The notes under the pieces were generated by a model, which worked only from the letters and a program-made list of their open reading frames with translations, had not been told where the DNA came from and did not search any database. 64,000 bases of DNA, taken from the NCBI GenBank assembly GCA_002405875.1, contig DHMR01000112.1:1-64000 (forward strand), given 5' to 3'. Shown in pieces: positions 52,501 to 62,945 of the stretch (positions are counted from its first letter, which is position 1; each line of letters begins with the position of its first letter). A program made the position numbers and the translations under genes. The stretch comes from a bacterium UBA4637. GTDB taxonomy: Bacteria > Bacteroidota > Bacteroidia > Bacteroidales > Bacteroidaceae.

Positions 52501-52720
52501 CAAAAATCTTTTGATTTCACAGACAATTTGACTGCCTTTTCATCAAAAAAGAGTCATTTTTGTTATTTCGAGAGATTATTCTATAGAAAATGTATATTTT
52601 TCAAGAAGATTCGTACCCTTCATTGCCATTCATTCGTTTTAGGATAAAATTTAAAGGCAAAAAGATATCGAATTACATATTACAAGGTCATTAATATAAG
52701 TTTAATTTAAAAGCAGTTGT

Positions 52721-55700
52721 ATGAAAAGAGAGAGATTTTACATCTTGGTATTGATGCTCTTCTTGCTTCTACCAAGCGCAATGGCACAAAGCAATATTTC
52801 CATGAAATTTGCCAACGAGTCATTGCCTTCGGCATTCAACAGGTTAGAAAAAGCATTTGGTTACAAAATCTTGTTCACTTACAATGACGTGGAAACGTAT
52901 CGAGTAAATGGACAGGTTAAGAAAGCATCTTTCGAAGAAGCGATGAACTTTGTCTTGGAAGGTAAGCCATTGGCCTATCATACCAAGGGAAAGATTGTCA
53001 ATGTGTACAAGAGTATTCCGACAAACAAGAAGACTACTGGTCGTAAACATTCCCTGCGAGGAGAGGTCATCGAGATGGGAAATGGCTATCCGATCATTGG
53101 AGCTACCATCAAAGTCAAGAACACAAATCTCATGACTGTTACCAAAGACGATGGAACATTTACGCTAGAAAATTGTCCTGAGAACGCCCATTTGATAGTT
53201 TCCTACATTGGTATGAAAAACCGTGAAGTGGCAGCCATCGACCGATTCATGCGTATTCCATTGGAGGCTGTCTCCAAAGCTATTGACGAAGTGGTAGTAA
53301 CGGGTATTGTCAATCGAAAAGCCAGCAGCTTTACAGGTTCCATCTCATCTTTCAATGGTGAGAAACTGAAACAAGTAGGTAGTCAGAATGTCATCAAGAG
53401 CCTGGAAGTTTTGGAGCCTTCCATGCTGAAAGTCACCAATCTGGGTGTAGGTTCCGATCCTAACAGTCTGCCATCTTTGGAGTTGAACGGTACTTCAAGT
53501 TTTCCCGATGTAACGGGACAATACACAGGCAACCCTAACCAGCCGCTTTTCATTCTGAACGGCTTCGAGAGTGACCTTCAGACCATTAACGACTTGGACA
53601 TGAACTTGGTGAAGAGTGTCACTGTGTTGAAAGATGCCTCTGCCAAGGCTATTTACGGTTCTAAGGCTTCCAATGGCGTTGTGATCGTTGAGACCAAACG
53701 TCCTGAAGCAGGCAAGTTGCAAGTATATTACAGCGGTGCTGTCTCTTTGGAAGTACCAGATTTGTCTAGCTACAACCTTTGCAATGCAAGGGAGAAATTG
53801 CAGGCTGAGGTGGCATCAGGACAAGTGTATAACAATGCGTACCAGCCAGACGCACAAGTCACAGACAACACCATCTACAACGAACTTTATAAAGAAGTTT
53901 TGCGTGGCGTTGACACCTATTGGCTCTCAGCCCCATTGCGCACAGGTGTCGGCAACAAGCACACCCTTTCTATTGATGGAGGTACGGAAAACTACATCTA
54001 TGGATTAGACCTATCTTATAATAAGATTACAGGTGCCATGAAGAATTCTGATCGTGAGACCTTGAACGGAACGATGTCCATCGAATACCGCCTCAAGAAT
54101 CTCAGTGTAAGAAACCAAATTAGCATCAACTATAACAAGCAGAACAATCCTTATCACGATTTTTCCGACTATGCCAACTTGAACCCATATTGGCGCAAGT
54201 ATGACACAAATGGCAACATCGTCAAAAGTTTCTTGAGTACCCGTTCCAGCCAATACAACCCTCTTTGGGATGACCAGTGGAAAGCCTACAACAAGAGCAA
54301 TTACACAGAGATAACAGACAATTTCGACATCGACTGGACTATTCTGAACGGCTTACGGTTGGTAGGTCGTTTCAACTTCACTAAGAACACCACCAGCTCA
54401 GACAGTTTCCGTTCTCCTTATCTCACGGAGTTCAACAATGTAGATGCCGACGAAAAAGGTAGCTATACCAAAGGACAAGACAAGAGCTTCACCATGGGTG
54501 GTGACCTCAATTTGAGTTATTCTCATGCCATTGCCGACAAGCATATCTTCTTTTACAATGTAGGTACCTCCATGCAAATGAGCAATTACGACGATTATTC
54601 ATTCAGCGCATACGGATTCCCAGACGAAACCGACTTTCTCTATTTCGCCAAGGGCTACAAGACCGATGACAAGCCATCTGCCTCAGAAGGCAAGGAAAGA
54701 GAGTTGAGTTTCTTGGGTATATTCAACTACTCATTCATGGATCGATATTTGGTAGATGCCTCCATCCGCACCACAGGCTCTTCACAGTTCGGACGTGACA
54801 AGCGTTGGGGTAACTTCTGGTCGGCAGGTTTGGGATGGAATGTTCACAACGAGCCATTCATCGCCAACCATAAGATTTCGAATATCATCAACCTCCTGAA
54901 GATACGTGGCAGCTATGGTTACACGGGTTCACAGAACTTCAGCTCGTACCAGGCGATTCCTACCTATCAATACTACTCTCGCTACTATTACGATGGTGCC
55001 ATCGGAGCCTACTTGCAGGCTTTTCCCAACACCAAGTTGCAATGGCAGGAGAAGTTGGATACGAACCTGGGTATCGACATGACGCTTTGGAAGAAGTTGA
55101 ACATTACCTTCAACTACTACAAGGCCACGACCAAGAACTCCATCGGTCAGTTGACAGTAGCTCCTTCCATAGGTTTCACTTCCTACGCCGAGAACATCGG
55201 CGACATCGAGAACAAGGGCTTTGACCTCAGTGCCAGCTACACCGTGTTCAACCAGCCATCCACTCGTTCGTACTTGACATTCAACTTCTCCATGGCACAC
55301 AACAAGAACGTCATCAAGAAGATTTCGGATGCCATGAAGAAATACAACGAAACCCTGGATAGCCAAAAGGAAGGAACAGCCAACGTAGGCAACACTACAG
55401 CAGTAAGAGACCAATACACTCGCCCAGCAGCCCGCTACGTGGAAGGACGCTCCATGACAGCCATCTGGGGTGTCAAGTCTGCTGGCATCGACCCTTTGAC
55501 AGGTCAGGAAGTCTATATACGTCCTAATGGCGAGAAAACATTGGAATGGAATGCAGCCGACCAACAAGTGATAGGCGACTCTCGTCCTGACCTCCACGGA
55601 ACCTTTGGTTTCAATCTCCAGTATCGAGGTTTTATGCTCAACGCAGTGTTCAGCTACCAGTTGGGCGGCGATTACTACAATACCACTTTGGTGGATAAGG

Positions 55701-56038
55701 TAGAGAATGCCAATATATATAATAATGTGGATAGACGATACCTATACGACAGATGGCAAAAGCCAGGAGATGTGTCTTATTTCAAGGACATCGCCAACTC
55801 AGAATATACCAAGCCAACCTCACGCTTCATCATGAAGAACAACCAGCTCATCATCTCCAGCATCAACGTGGGCTACAACTTCCGCGACTGGAAATTCATG
55901 AAGAGTATCGGTTTCAGTTCGCTCTTGGTACAGGCGTATCTCAACGACCTCGCCACCATCTCGTCTGTGAAACAGGAAAGAGGAACCTCCTATCCTTTCA
56001 CTCGCAACGTCAACCTCGGTGTTTCATTTAATTTCTAA
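52721..56038 (+). CDS. SusC/RagA transporter with N-terminal STN signalling domain
   Basis: 1105 aa: signal peptide (to about AMAQ, residue 23), STN domain (about 26-98: SMKFANESLPSAFNRLEKAF, ILFTYNDVETYRVNG), carboxypeptidase-regulatory-like domain (LRGEVIEMGNGYPIIGATI), plug with SVTVLKDASAKAIYGSKASNGV, and the barrel ending in SFNF. The STN domain contacts the FecR anti-sigma factor, so ligand transport can switch on the ECF sigma encoded divergently. Imports the ligand handled by the SusD/lipoprotein complex. No housekeeping -7 element is seen upstream. Confidence 0.95.
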   Translation: MKRERFYILVLMLFLLLPSAMAQSNISMKFANESLPSAFNRLEKAFGYKILFTYNDVETYRVNGQVKKASFEEAMNFVLEGKPLAYHTKGKIVNVYKSIPTNKKTTGRKHSLRGEVIEMGNGYPIIGATIKVKNTNLMTVTKDDGTFTLENCPENAHLIVSYIGMKNREVAAIDRFMRIPLEAVSKAIDEVVVTGIVNRKASSFTGSISSFNGEKLKQVGSQNVIKSLEVLEPSMLKVTNLGVGSDPNSLPSLELNGTSSFPDVTGQYTGNPNQPLFILNGFESDLQTINDLDMNLVKSVTVLKDASAKAIYGSKASNGVVIVETKRPEAGKLQVYYSGAVSLEVPDLSSYNLCNAREKLQAEVASGQVYNNAYQPDAQVTDNTIYNELYKEVLRGVDTYWLSAPLRTGVGNKHTLSIDGGTENYIYGLDLSYNKITGAMKNSDRETLNGTMSIEYRLKNLSVRNQISINYNKQNNPYHDFSDYANLNPYWRKYDTNGNIVKSFLSTRSSQYNPLWDDQWKAYNKSNYTEITDNFDIDWTILNGLRLVGRFNFTKNTTSSDSFRSPYLTEFNNVDADEKGSYTKGQDKSFTMGGDLNLSYSHAIADKHIFFYNVGTSMQMSNYDDYSFSAYGFPDETDFLYFAKGYKTDDKPSASEGKERELSFLGIFNYSFMDRYLVDASIRTTGSSQFGRDKRWGNFWSAGLGWNVHNEPFIANHKISNIINLLKIRGSYGYTGSQNFSSYQAIPTYQYYSRYYYDGAIGAYLQAFPNTKLQWQEKLDTNLGIDMTLWKKLNITFNYYKATTKNSIGQLTVAPSIGFTSYAENIGDIENKGFDLSASYTVFNQPSTRSYLTFNFSMAHNKNVIKKISDAMKKYNETLDSQKEGTANVGNTTAVRDQYTRPAARYVEGRSMTAIWGVKSAGIDPLTGQEVYIRPNGEKTLEWNAADQQVIGDSRPDLHGTFGFNLQYRGFMLNAVFSYQLGGDYYNTTLVDKVENANIYNNVDRRYLYDRWQKPGDVSYFKDIANSEYTKPTSRFIMKNNQLIISSINVGYNFRDWKFMKSIGFSSLLVQAYLNDLATISSVKQERGTSYPFTRNVNLGVSFNF

Positions 56039-56043
56039 GTTTT

Positions 56044-57510
56044 ATGACAAGAAACAAGATAATAGCAATGGGAATGATGCTCATGAGTGTCTCCCTCACA
56101 TCATGCAACGACTGGTTTGATGTCATCCCACGTTCGTCTGTATATGAGGATGACCTCTATGCCAAAGAACAAGGTTTCCAAAATACTCTGACGGGGCTTT
56201 ACCTCGCCATGGGAGAAAGCAATATGTATGGTAAAGAAATGACATTCGGTTTGAATGATGTGGTGAGCGGGCTTTATTACACCCCAAAGCTCAATAACAA
56301 TGCCTATAAGTTTGCCGTACAATACAACTATGAGTATTCTTCCACAAAATCTACCATCACTGGTATTTGGGATGCGGCTTACAATGTCATTGCCAATGAC
56401 AATGTACTTTTGAAAGAGATCGGTCTTAAACAAGACGTGGATGCAGAGAACACAGCAAACTATCAGTTGAGTGACAAGTTTGCATCGGCACGAACCCGTG
56501 ACATCATAGCCGGTGAGGCTTTGGCAGTAAGAGCTTTGATTCATCTTGACTTACTTCGTCTCTTCGGTGTCAATCCACAAGTGGATGCCAACAAGCCATC
56601 CATCCCATACGTCACGGCATTGCAGAAGGAATACACTTCTCAGTCAACGACCTCCGAAGTCATCCAAAAAGTCATCACAGACCTACTCCAGGCTGAGTCA
56701 CTTCTGAGAGACACAGACCCTATCGTGGAAGGAAATCCGAGCATCAGCGATGACTATTACAAAAAGAGCAGCCGTGCCACCCACCTCAACTATTATGCTG
56801 TATGTGGTCTCTTGGCACGTGCCTACCAATATGCTGGCGACAACGAGAACGCAGGAAAATGGGCGAAAGCTGTCATTAATTCCAAGACTTTCACCTGGAA
56901 CACAACCAACCAGTTGGCAAAGGGCGACTATGTGGCAACCAGCGAATTGATGTTCAATCTCTATGTTGCCGACATGAAGGACCGCATGACCCCATATTTC
57001 AAGTATTCAAGTTCCGACAACAACGAAGGACAACTCTTGATGATGAGTAACCAGAGATACAACGACCTCTTCTCCTCAAGCGACAAACGCAGCAAGGGAT
57101 TCATGTCATACCAAGGCAATTACCTCTGTCAGAAATATGTTGTGACCGAAGGAGACGTTGCCGACTCGCTGACCGTGCAGCACCGTATTCCGATGATTCG
57201 CCTTTCTGAGATGTATTATATTCTTACCGAGTCTTACTTGGCACAAGGCAACACGGAAGATGCAGCCAATACACTCAACACGGAATTGAAGGCTTACGGA
57301 CTGAAGAACATCGATTTGAGTACTTCTGAGGCAATACGCAAATGTCTTGACTTGGAATACCAAAGAGAGTTCGTTGCCGAGGGTCAATGGTTCTACTACA
57401 TCAAGCGACGCAACGCAGCCAACTTGATAGAGACGCAGTTTGTCGTAGATTTCGTATTTCCATTGCCCGACAATGAATACACCTACGCCAATCGTCAAAA
57501 GAACAAATAA
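56044..57510 (+). CDS. SusD/RagB-family outer-membrane lipoprotein
   Basis: 488 aa, lipobox LTSC (Cys19) and the SusD core (AYNVIANDNVLLKEI, AGEALAVRALIHLDLLRLFG, YQREFVAEGQWFYYIKRR). Starts 5 nt after the susC stop, so tightly coupled. A 15-nt direct repeat (57493-57507 and 57518-57532) overlaps its 3' end. Ligand-binding lid of the transporter. Confidence 0.93.
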   Translation: MTRNKIIAMGMMLMSVSLTSCNDWFDVIPRSSVYEDDLYAKEQGFQNTLTGLYLAMGESNMYGKEMTFGLNDVVSGLYYTPKLNNNAYKFAVQYNYEYSSTKSTITGIWDAAYNVIANDNVLLKEIGLKQDVDAENTANYQLSDKFASARTRDIIAGEALAVRALIHLDLLRLFGVNPQVDANKPSIPYVTALQKEYTSQSTTSEVIQKVITDLLQAESLLRDTDPIVEGNPSISDDYYKKSSRATHLNYYAVCGLLARAYQYAGDNENAGKWAKAVINSKTFTWNTTNQLAKGDYVATSELMFNLYVADMKDRMTPYFKYSSSDNNEGQLLMMSNQRYNDLFSSSDKRSKGFMSYQGNYLCQKYVVTEGDVADSLTVQHRIPMIRLSEMYYILTESYLAQGNTEDAANTLNTELKAYGLKNIDLSTSEAIRKCLDLEYQREFVAEGQWFYYIKRRNAANLIETQFVVDFVFPLPDNEYTYANRQKNK

Positions 57511-57532
57511 AAAGATCCGTCAAAAGAACAAA
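57493..57532. repeat. 15-nt direct repeat at the end of susD
   Basis: CGTCAAAAGAACAAA at 57493-57507 and again at 57518-57532, 25 bp apart, the first copy covering the last codons of susD. Probably a small local duplication. Confidence 0.8.
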
Positions 57533-57551
57533 CATAAACAGAGGAAAGAAA

Positions 57552-58394
57552 ATGAAAAGAAAATTCTATTTATCATTGACATTCATCGTAGCTCTATTGA
57601 CGATGACTTCATGCGAAAAGGATACGCCACTGCCATACGATGGCACCACAGGCATCACCTTCCAACCTGTCAGCATGTTTACAGATATCTTGGGCAACAA
57701 TGCCAAATATCCCAATGCTTCGGACACTTGTTTCACCAAGGAGTTCTTCTTCACATACGATGATGAACCTGATAGTTACCGAGTATTGCAGATTCCTGTT
57801 GCTGCCTTGGGCTACACGGTGAATTTCGATCGTCCTGTAAATATAGAGATAGATTCCGCCAGCACACTTGATGCCGACAAATATGAAGTGGCAGAAAACC
57901 AGTGTAATATCACTGCCAACAATACTCGTGGTGTATTGAGCGTACTTGTGAAACGACCAAACATAGAAGAGGAAGATACCAAGCTACTCATCATCCGCTT
58001 GATTCCAAACGACTATTTTTCCTATGCATTGGGGTCGGGAAATACATTCACATGCAAATTGTCCAACACCAATCACAAGCCACAGTATTGGGATGTCGCT
58101 GGTGTCAACGGAGTCAACTTGCCTCAGACTTTCGGCATCTATTCCAACAATAAGTTTGAGTTCATCCACGAAATACTTAACAGCTACGAGGAAGAAGATG
58201 ATGACACTGGCGACATCAAATATCCTTACCGCAAGTATGCCACCCTTGAAGGCTTCAAGGCATTGGTGGGCAACTTCGATCTATGCAGCAAGATACAGGA
58301 TGTACTCCAGGCTGCCTACAAGGAATACAAGGAAGATGGTGGTGAGCCTATCCACGACGAGAACACGGGCAAGGAAATCGTTTTCGAATACTAA
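57552..58394 (+). CDS. DUF4843 domain lipoprotein
   Basis: 280 aa, lipobox MTSC (Cys18 or so), beta-rich: FQPVSMFTDILG, FTYDDEPDSYRVLQIPVAALGYTVNFDRPVNIEI, then a second domain (PQYWDVAGVNGVNLPQTFGIYSNNKFEFI). The first part matches DUF4843, typically the third gene of SusC-SusD-DUF4843-PKD-like loci. It is probably a surface component of the SusCD complex. 41 nt after susD. Confidence 0.82.
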   Translation: MKRKFYLSLTFIVALLTMTSCEKDTPLPYDGTTGITFQPVSMFTDILGNNAKYPNASDTCFTKEFFFTYDDEPDSYRVLQIPVAALGYTVNFDRPVNIEIDSASTLDADKYEVAENQCNITANNTRGVLSVLVKRPNIEEEDTKLLIIRLIPNDYFSYALGSGNTFTCKLSNTNHKPQYWDVAGVNGVNLPQTFGIYSNNKFEFIHEILNSYEEEDDDTGDIKYPYRKYATLEGFKALVGNFDLCSKIQDVLQAAYKEYKEDGGEPIHDENTGKEIVFEY

Positions 58395-58424
58395 CATCAT
58401 AGAATCTTCAAGTAGAATCATAAA

Positions 58425-60077
58425 ATGAAGAAAACAATGAAAATCAAACATATCATATATACGCTGTTGATAGCAATAGAAACATTAGGATTGTCTTCTT
58501 GCTATGATGACAAAGGCAACTACGACTATGTGGATATTGACGATATCAAGGTGGAGTTTCCCGGCAACATGGGCACGGAGAGCGACATCCGGTATGCCGA
58601 GCGCCAAGGTGACACTCTCAACATCACACCAGACGTGGAATGTATGGACAAGTCACACCTCACCTACCTCTGGGAACGCTATACCACAGGTGTGGAGACA
58701 GAAATATTGAAGAAAGAAAAGAACGTGAGTCTCCCACTCCTGGTAAAAGAGGGAGCCGCCATACAATGGAAGGTTGGCACTTATAAGCTACGGTTTACAG
58801 TAAAAGACACAGTGACTATGCAAACTTGTCAAAAATTGGTAAACGTTACCGTAAAGTCAGTAACCCCAATTGGTGTACAAGTCCTGACAACAACAAATGG
58901 GAAAACTGACATATCGACCATAGAAGATGACAACTTTATCGAAGGATTGGAAATACCAAGCGTTTCTTACAATTATTTTTCACAACAGAACAAAGGAAAA
59001 AAGTTGGATGGCGAGGGGCGCAATATCAACTATTTCCATTGCAGTGACGGAAGTGCCTTAATAGCACTTACCGACCACGATGGTTGCAGCATCGACATGT
59101 CCACCTTCCAGCCAAACATCGCTTACGAAGACCTCTTTAGCGAAGAACCTGAGAACATCAAGCGAATGGTGAATACGGCAGGTGTGTATCTGGTTTATGC
59201 AGATAATAACATCTACAATCTCGATGCCACTTACGGTCTTGTGTTGGACGATGAACCAGCCTTTGAACCTGTATTTGGCTCAGAGGAAGAGATGGAGTAT
59301 GCTCCAGAACCAAGTTATGTATCATCAGAAAGTGGGACGATGGCAGGTTCTCTCATCTATGGCAATATCGCCTACTGCGCCGAGAAAAACAAGTTCTTGC
59401 TCTACGACTGGTACAATGCACCAATGCCAGGCATCCCTTTCCCTATGCAGAACATGAGCGAAGACCCATACGCCGTGTTCAATCCTTCTGACATGAACGC
59501 TGGTAACTTGGTAGGCATGGACTATGGTATTTATACCAATTATCTATTTTCGCAGAACCAGTGGGCTTTGTTTAAGAACGAGACCGACAATGGTACAAGC
59601 CTCATACTCTATCATTTCAACGACGAAGGTTATAATGACGGCAAAGCTACTTACGACAAGAAACAAGTTATCTCAACAGACAAGTCGAACACAGAACTAT
59701 CAACTGTCAACTGCTTCCAAATGAGTACCTTGGTAGATGGCGTAGGTTTCTTTTCTACACCAGACGGAGTCTATTCGCTCAATGCCAACGAAACGAACAA
59801 TGGGCTGACAGAGTTGTTTACCCCTTCCAATGGAAATGAAAGAGTGACCATGATTCGATTGCTCAAATATCAACAGAGCGACGAAGACACACAAGCTGTC
59901 AACCCAACCTTTTTTTCACACCTATCCAAGTCGCTCTACATAGCCACATGGGATGGCATCCAAGGCCGCATCTACCGCATCGGCTTGACAGAGGAAGGAC
60001 AATTGGATTCTGCCGTGGAAATGAATGAGTGGGATGGCTTCGGAGAAATTAAGGACATGTGCTTCCGTTTGCAATAA
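58425..60077 (+). CDS. PKD-like family lipoprotein
   Basis: 550 aa, lipobox LSSC (about Cys26). The N-terminal 160 residues carry PKD-like/Ig-type repeats (VEFPGNMGTESDIRYAERQGDTLNI, TYLWERYTTG, AIQWKVGTYKLRFTVKDTVTM). The rest is acidic and resembles a beta-propeller-like or ligand-binding module (YGLVLDDEPAF, LYDWYNAPMPGIPFPMQN). Matches the fourth position of the SusC-SusD-DUF4843-PKD-like arrangement. Function inferred as surface binding. Confidence 0.78.
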   Translation: MKKTMKIKHIIYTLLIAIETLGLSSCYDDKGNYDYVDIDDIKVEFPGNMGTESDIRYAERQGDTLNITPDVECMDKSHLTYLWERYTTGVETEILKKEKNVSLPLLVKEGAAIQWKVGTYKLRFTVKDTVTMQTCQKLVNVTVKSVTPIGVQVLTTTNGKTDISTIEDDNFIEGLEIPSVSYNYFSQQNKGKKLDGEGRNINYFHCSDGSALIALTDHDGCSIDMSTFQPNIAYEDLFSEEPENIKRMVNTAGVYLVYADNNIYNLDATYGLVLDDEPAFEPVFGSEEEMEYAPEPSYVSSESGTMAGSLIYGNIAYCAEKNKFLLYDWYNAPMPGIPFPMQNMSEDPYAVFNPSDMNAGNLVGMDYGIYTNYLFSQNQWALFKNETDNGTSLILYHFNDEGYNDGKATYDKKQVISTDKSNTELSTVNCFQMSTLVDGVGFFSTPDGVYSLNANETNNGLTELFTPSNGNERVTMIRLLKYQQSDEDTQAVNPTFFSHLSKSLYIATWDGIQGRIYRIGLTEEGQLDSAVEMNEWDGFGEIKDMCFRLQ

Positions 60078-60099
60078 TATCATTAAAAGAATATTCAAT

Positions 60100-61500
60100 A
60101 TGAAAAAAAGATATATCAAGACTTTCGTGGCAAGCATGATGCTCACCTTGGCAATGAGTTCATGCGTAGATGACAAGGATTACGAACCAAAACTACCACA
60201 AGACCCTTCCATTACAGAGCCGAAGGATTATGCACTTCCTATAGATGAGAACAAAACGTTCATCCACCCAGGATGTATGGCTGCACAATCCGACTTCGAC
60301 CGTGCCAAGCGACATATCAATTCAGGAGATGAACCTTGGAGCACAGCTTTCGCTGCCCTAAAAAATTCTCGTTTTTTCAAGCAAAACTTTCTGAGAATAA
60401 ACCTCTATAAGGGGTATCTTCTCAGAGGTAGCGCAGACAAAGAGCAATATTTAGAGGAGCTGGATGAGTATTACAAAGGCGCAGGCAACTATGACCAAGA
60501 ATACCAAGATTGCTCTTCGGCTTATTCCAAGGCTGTATATTGGAAACTGACCGGAGATACCCAAGCTGCCGATTTTGCCGTCAAAGTATTAAACACTTGG
60601 GCACAAAATTGCAAAGGTGTAACAGGCGACAACAACAAGTTTCTTGCCATCATGGAAGCAGGCTATGACTTTGCGAGTGTAGCAGAGTTGATGCGTGACT
60701 ACGAGGGATGGAAAGCCGAAGACCAAGCTACCTTCAAAGAATGGCTCGTCAAGAACTTTGCCGAGAGAAGCATTGAGTACTTGGATTATCATGGTAACTG
60801 GCCTGATGGCAGTACTCACTACTGGTCTAACTGGGACTTAGGCAATATGCTCTCACTCATGGCCATCGGTGTGTATTGCGATCGCCCTGATTTCTACAAC
60901 AAAGTCATCAACTATATCACATACGGTAGTGGCAATGGCAACTGGCGCAGATTCATCGGCTATATTCATCCTGCCATTGCAGGCGAAGATGACATAGACT
61001 TAGGACAGACACAGGAAGCAGGACGTGACCAAGGTCATAATCTACTCTCCATACGCTTGGGCGCAGCCATTTGCCGCATAGCTTGGAATCAAGGTGATGA
61101 CCTCTATGGATACGACAACAACCGTTTCTTGAAGGGTGCCGAATTTGTTGCAAAGTACAATTATGGTCCAATGATAGAGAAGCAACAAGGCATAAAATTG
61201 ACTTACCCCTTCCAAGCCATGATAGTCGCCCCTGGCATCTATCACAAAGACAATAGCACCGAAGACCGTGGCCAATACTGTTCTGGCTTTGTTTCCATCT
61301 TTGAGCACTACAAGAAGTACAAGTATTTGAGCACACGCTACGTTCGCTGGGCAGCAAAAACCCCGGGGCAAAACAACATCACCGCCGATACCACCAAAGT
61401 GGTAAACATTGAGCCAGAAACTTACAACCACAACCAAGGTGCGGGTTCTAGCTTTGGCACGCTTCTCTTCACCGAAGACGAAAGTGCCTTACAGAAATAA
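60100..61500 (+). CDS. alginate-lyase-family lipoprotein
   Basis: 466 aa from the ATG at 60100 (frame open from 60025, but that overlaps the end of the PKD gene); lipobox MSSC. The all-helical alginate-lyase-superfamily pattern is present: SDFDRAKRHINSGDEPWSTAF, AVYWKLTGDTQAADFAVKVL, YHGNWPDGSTHYWSNWDLGN and EAGRDQGHNLLSI (conserved His). This suggests a polysaccharide lyase acting on a uronic-acid-containing glycan, perhaps of the PL38-like group, but I cannot assign the substrate. Next to a peptide/protein-type locus it could also act on a glycoconjugate. Confidence 0.75.
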   Translation: MKKRYIKTFVASMMLTLAMSSCVDDKDYEPKLPQDPSITEPKDYALPIDENKTFIHPGCMAAQSDFDRAKRHINSGDEPWSTAFAALKNSRFFKQNFLRINLYKGYLLRGSADKEQYLEELDEYYKGAGNYDQEYQDCSSAYSKAVYWKLTGDTQAADFAVKVLNTWAQNCKGVTGDNNKFLAIMEAGYDFASVAELMRDYEGWKAEDQATFKEWLVKNFAERSIEYLDYHGNWPDGSTHYWSNWDLGNMLSLMAIGVYCDRPDFYNKVINYITYGSGNGNWRRFIGYIHPAIAGEDDIDLGQTQEAGRDQGHNLLSIRLGAAICRIAWNQGDDLYGYDNNRFLKGAEFVAKYNYGPMIEKQQGIKLTYPFQAMIVAPGIYHKDNSTEDRGQYCSGFVSIFEHYKKYKYLSTRYVRWAAKTPGQNNITADTTKVVNIEPETYNHNQGAGSSFGTLLFTEDESALQK

Positions 61501-61555
61501 ACGCAGACTTAAGATTCATTTGATAAAAGTATCGTACATAAAGACTAATAATTGT

Positions 61556-62908
61556 ATGAAACCAAACAATAAATTATTCTCTCTCTCAATCCTGTTCTGT
61601 TGCGGCTGCCTTGGTGCAGTCGCACAGAACTTTCCTTCCACTACCCTTCGTGGAAGCAGTTCTTCTGATGCAGGAAAGAACATGGAGGTATGGAGTACAA
61701 ATTCCCTCGCCGACATTTCGCAAGAAGGAAACCTGGTGATACCTGTCAAAGAGAATGGTAGCTTCGACTATTCCTTTTCCTTGTCTCAACCCAGTTATTT
61801 CACTATCGGTTACAACACCATCTATGTGAAGCCTGGCGATATGGTGAGCATCGTGATAGACAATGAAGACCCTACAAAGTCAGTTATCGCAGGCACTCAT
61901 TCTGCCATCAACCAATACCTCAGCGGCAACGCTTCTACCCATAGCGGCTCATACGTAGCCATGATGAATAGAGAAAGATTGACAGATGCAACCTATGCAG
62001 ACCATTTCATCGACTCTGTGGCAAGCACTCGTTTCACGCAACTGAAAGCCATCAAGGATGCCGACTCCACTTTTGTCCGTGCGGAGAAAGCTCGTATCGA
62101 TGCCGATGTCATCAACAGTTACCTCAGTATTCCTTTCTATGCAGGGTTCGAGGATGACAGCACCAAGTACCAAGACTTCATGGGTGAAAGAATGAACAAG
62201 ATTTCCTCTTTGCTCAAAAACATCTGCCATGACGAATACTTGGACATTGAGAACGTGAGATATGTATTGCAAAGTTGCATCCAGTCACCTCTCTTCCACA
62301 CTTCCATTGTTTGGACACCCCGTTTGGAAGATTATGTCACCTCGCTTTATTGCAGCAATCTCTTGGATAACAAGATTGACGAAACGACACTTAGCCAAGT
62401 CAAGAGCATGATAGACTCTATCAAGGTTGCAGAATTTGCCGAAGCTGTGAAAGGCAAGCTTAACAAGGTCATGCAGTTGGCTAAAGGCAAGGATGCCATC
62501 GACATACAACTTACCACCTTGGACGGAAAGCAAGTCAAGCTAAGCGACTATCGTGGCAAGACGATTTGCATCGACTTCTGGGCCACTTGGTGTGGACCTT
62601 GCATGAGGGAATCTCCATTGTTCCATAAGTTGGCAGAGCAATACAAGCAGAACAAGGATATCGTATTCTTAGCCATTTCCATCGACACAGACTTAAATCA
62701 GTGGAAAAAGAGAATGGCTGGAAAGTTACATACGATTCCTGAACTGAACAGCATCGACAACCCGGCGATGACGAAATGGAACATCAATTCTATTCCTCGC
62801 TTCATCATCATTGACAAGAACTTCAAAATTGTGAATGCCAACGCTCCAGCTCCTTCTGACGAAGGGTTACTGAAGAAAGAGATTGACGAATTGTTAAAGA
62901 ACAAGTAA
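61556..62908 (+). CDS. TlpA-family thioredoxin-like protein
   Basis: 450 aa from the ATG at 61556; the frame is open from 61409, but that overlaps the lyase gene. The signal peptide ends near GAVAQ (about residue 24) with a CCGC stretch that might instead be a lipobox. An N-terminal beta/helical domain (DUF4369-like, about 25-310) is followed by a thioredoxin domain with WATWCGPC (about 342-349) and a cis-Pro motif SIPRFII. It would reduce or oxidise periplasmic disulfides. Its neighbour protease is Cys-rich, a possible client. Confidence 0.88.
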   Translation: MKPNNKLFSLSILFCCGCLGAVAQNFPSTTLRGSSSSDAGKNMEVWSTNSLADISQEGNLVIPVKENGSFDYSFSLSQPSYFTIGYNTIYVKPGDMVSIVIDNEDPTKSVIAGTHSAINQYLSGNASTHSGSYVAMMNRERLTDATYADHFIDSVASTRFTQLKAIKDADSTFVRAEKARIDADVINSYLSIPFYAGFEDDSTKYQDFMGERMNKISSLLKNICHDEYLDIENVRYVLQSCIQSPLFHTSIVWTPRLEDYVTSLYCSNLLDNKIDETTLSQVKSMIDSIKVAEFAEAVKGKLNKVMQLAKGKDAIDIQLTTLDGKQVKLSDYRGKTICIDFWATWCGPCMRESPLFHKLAEQYKQNKDIVFLAISIDTDLNQWKKRMAGKLHTIPELNSIDNPAMTKWNINSIPRFIIIDKNFKIVNANAPAPSDEGLLKKEIDELLKNK

Positions 62909-62945
62909 ATAAAGGTTATCAAACATCGAAATCATTGTATAAAAC

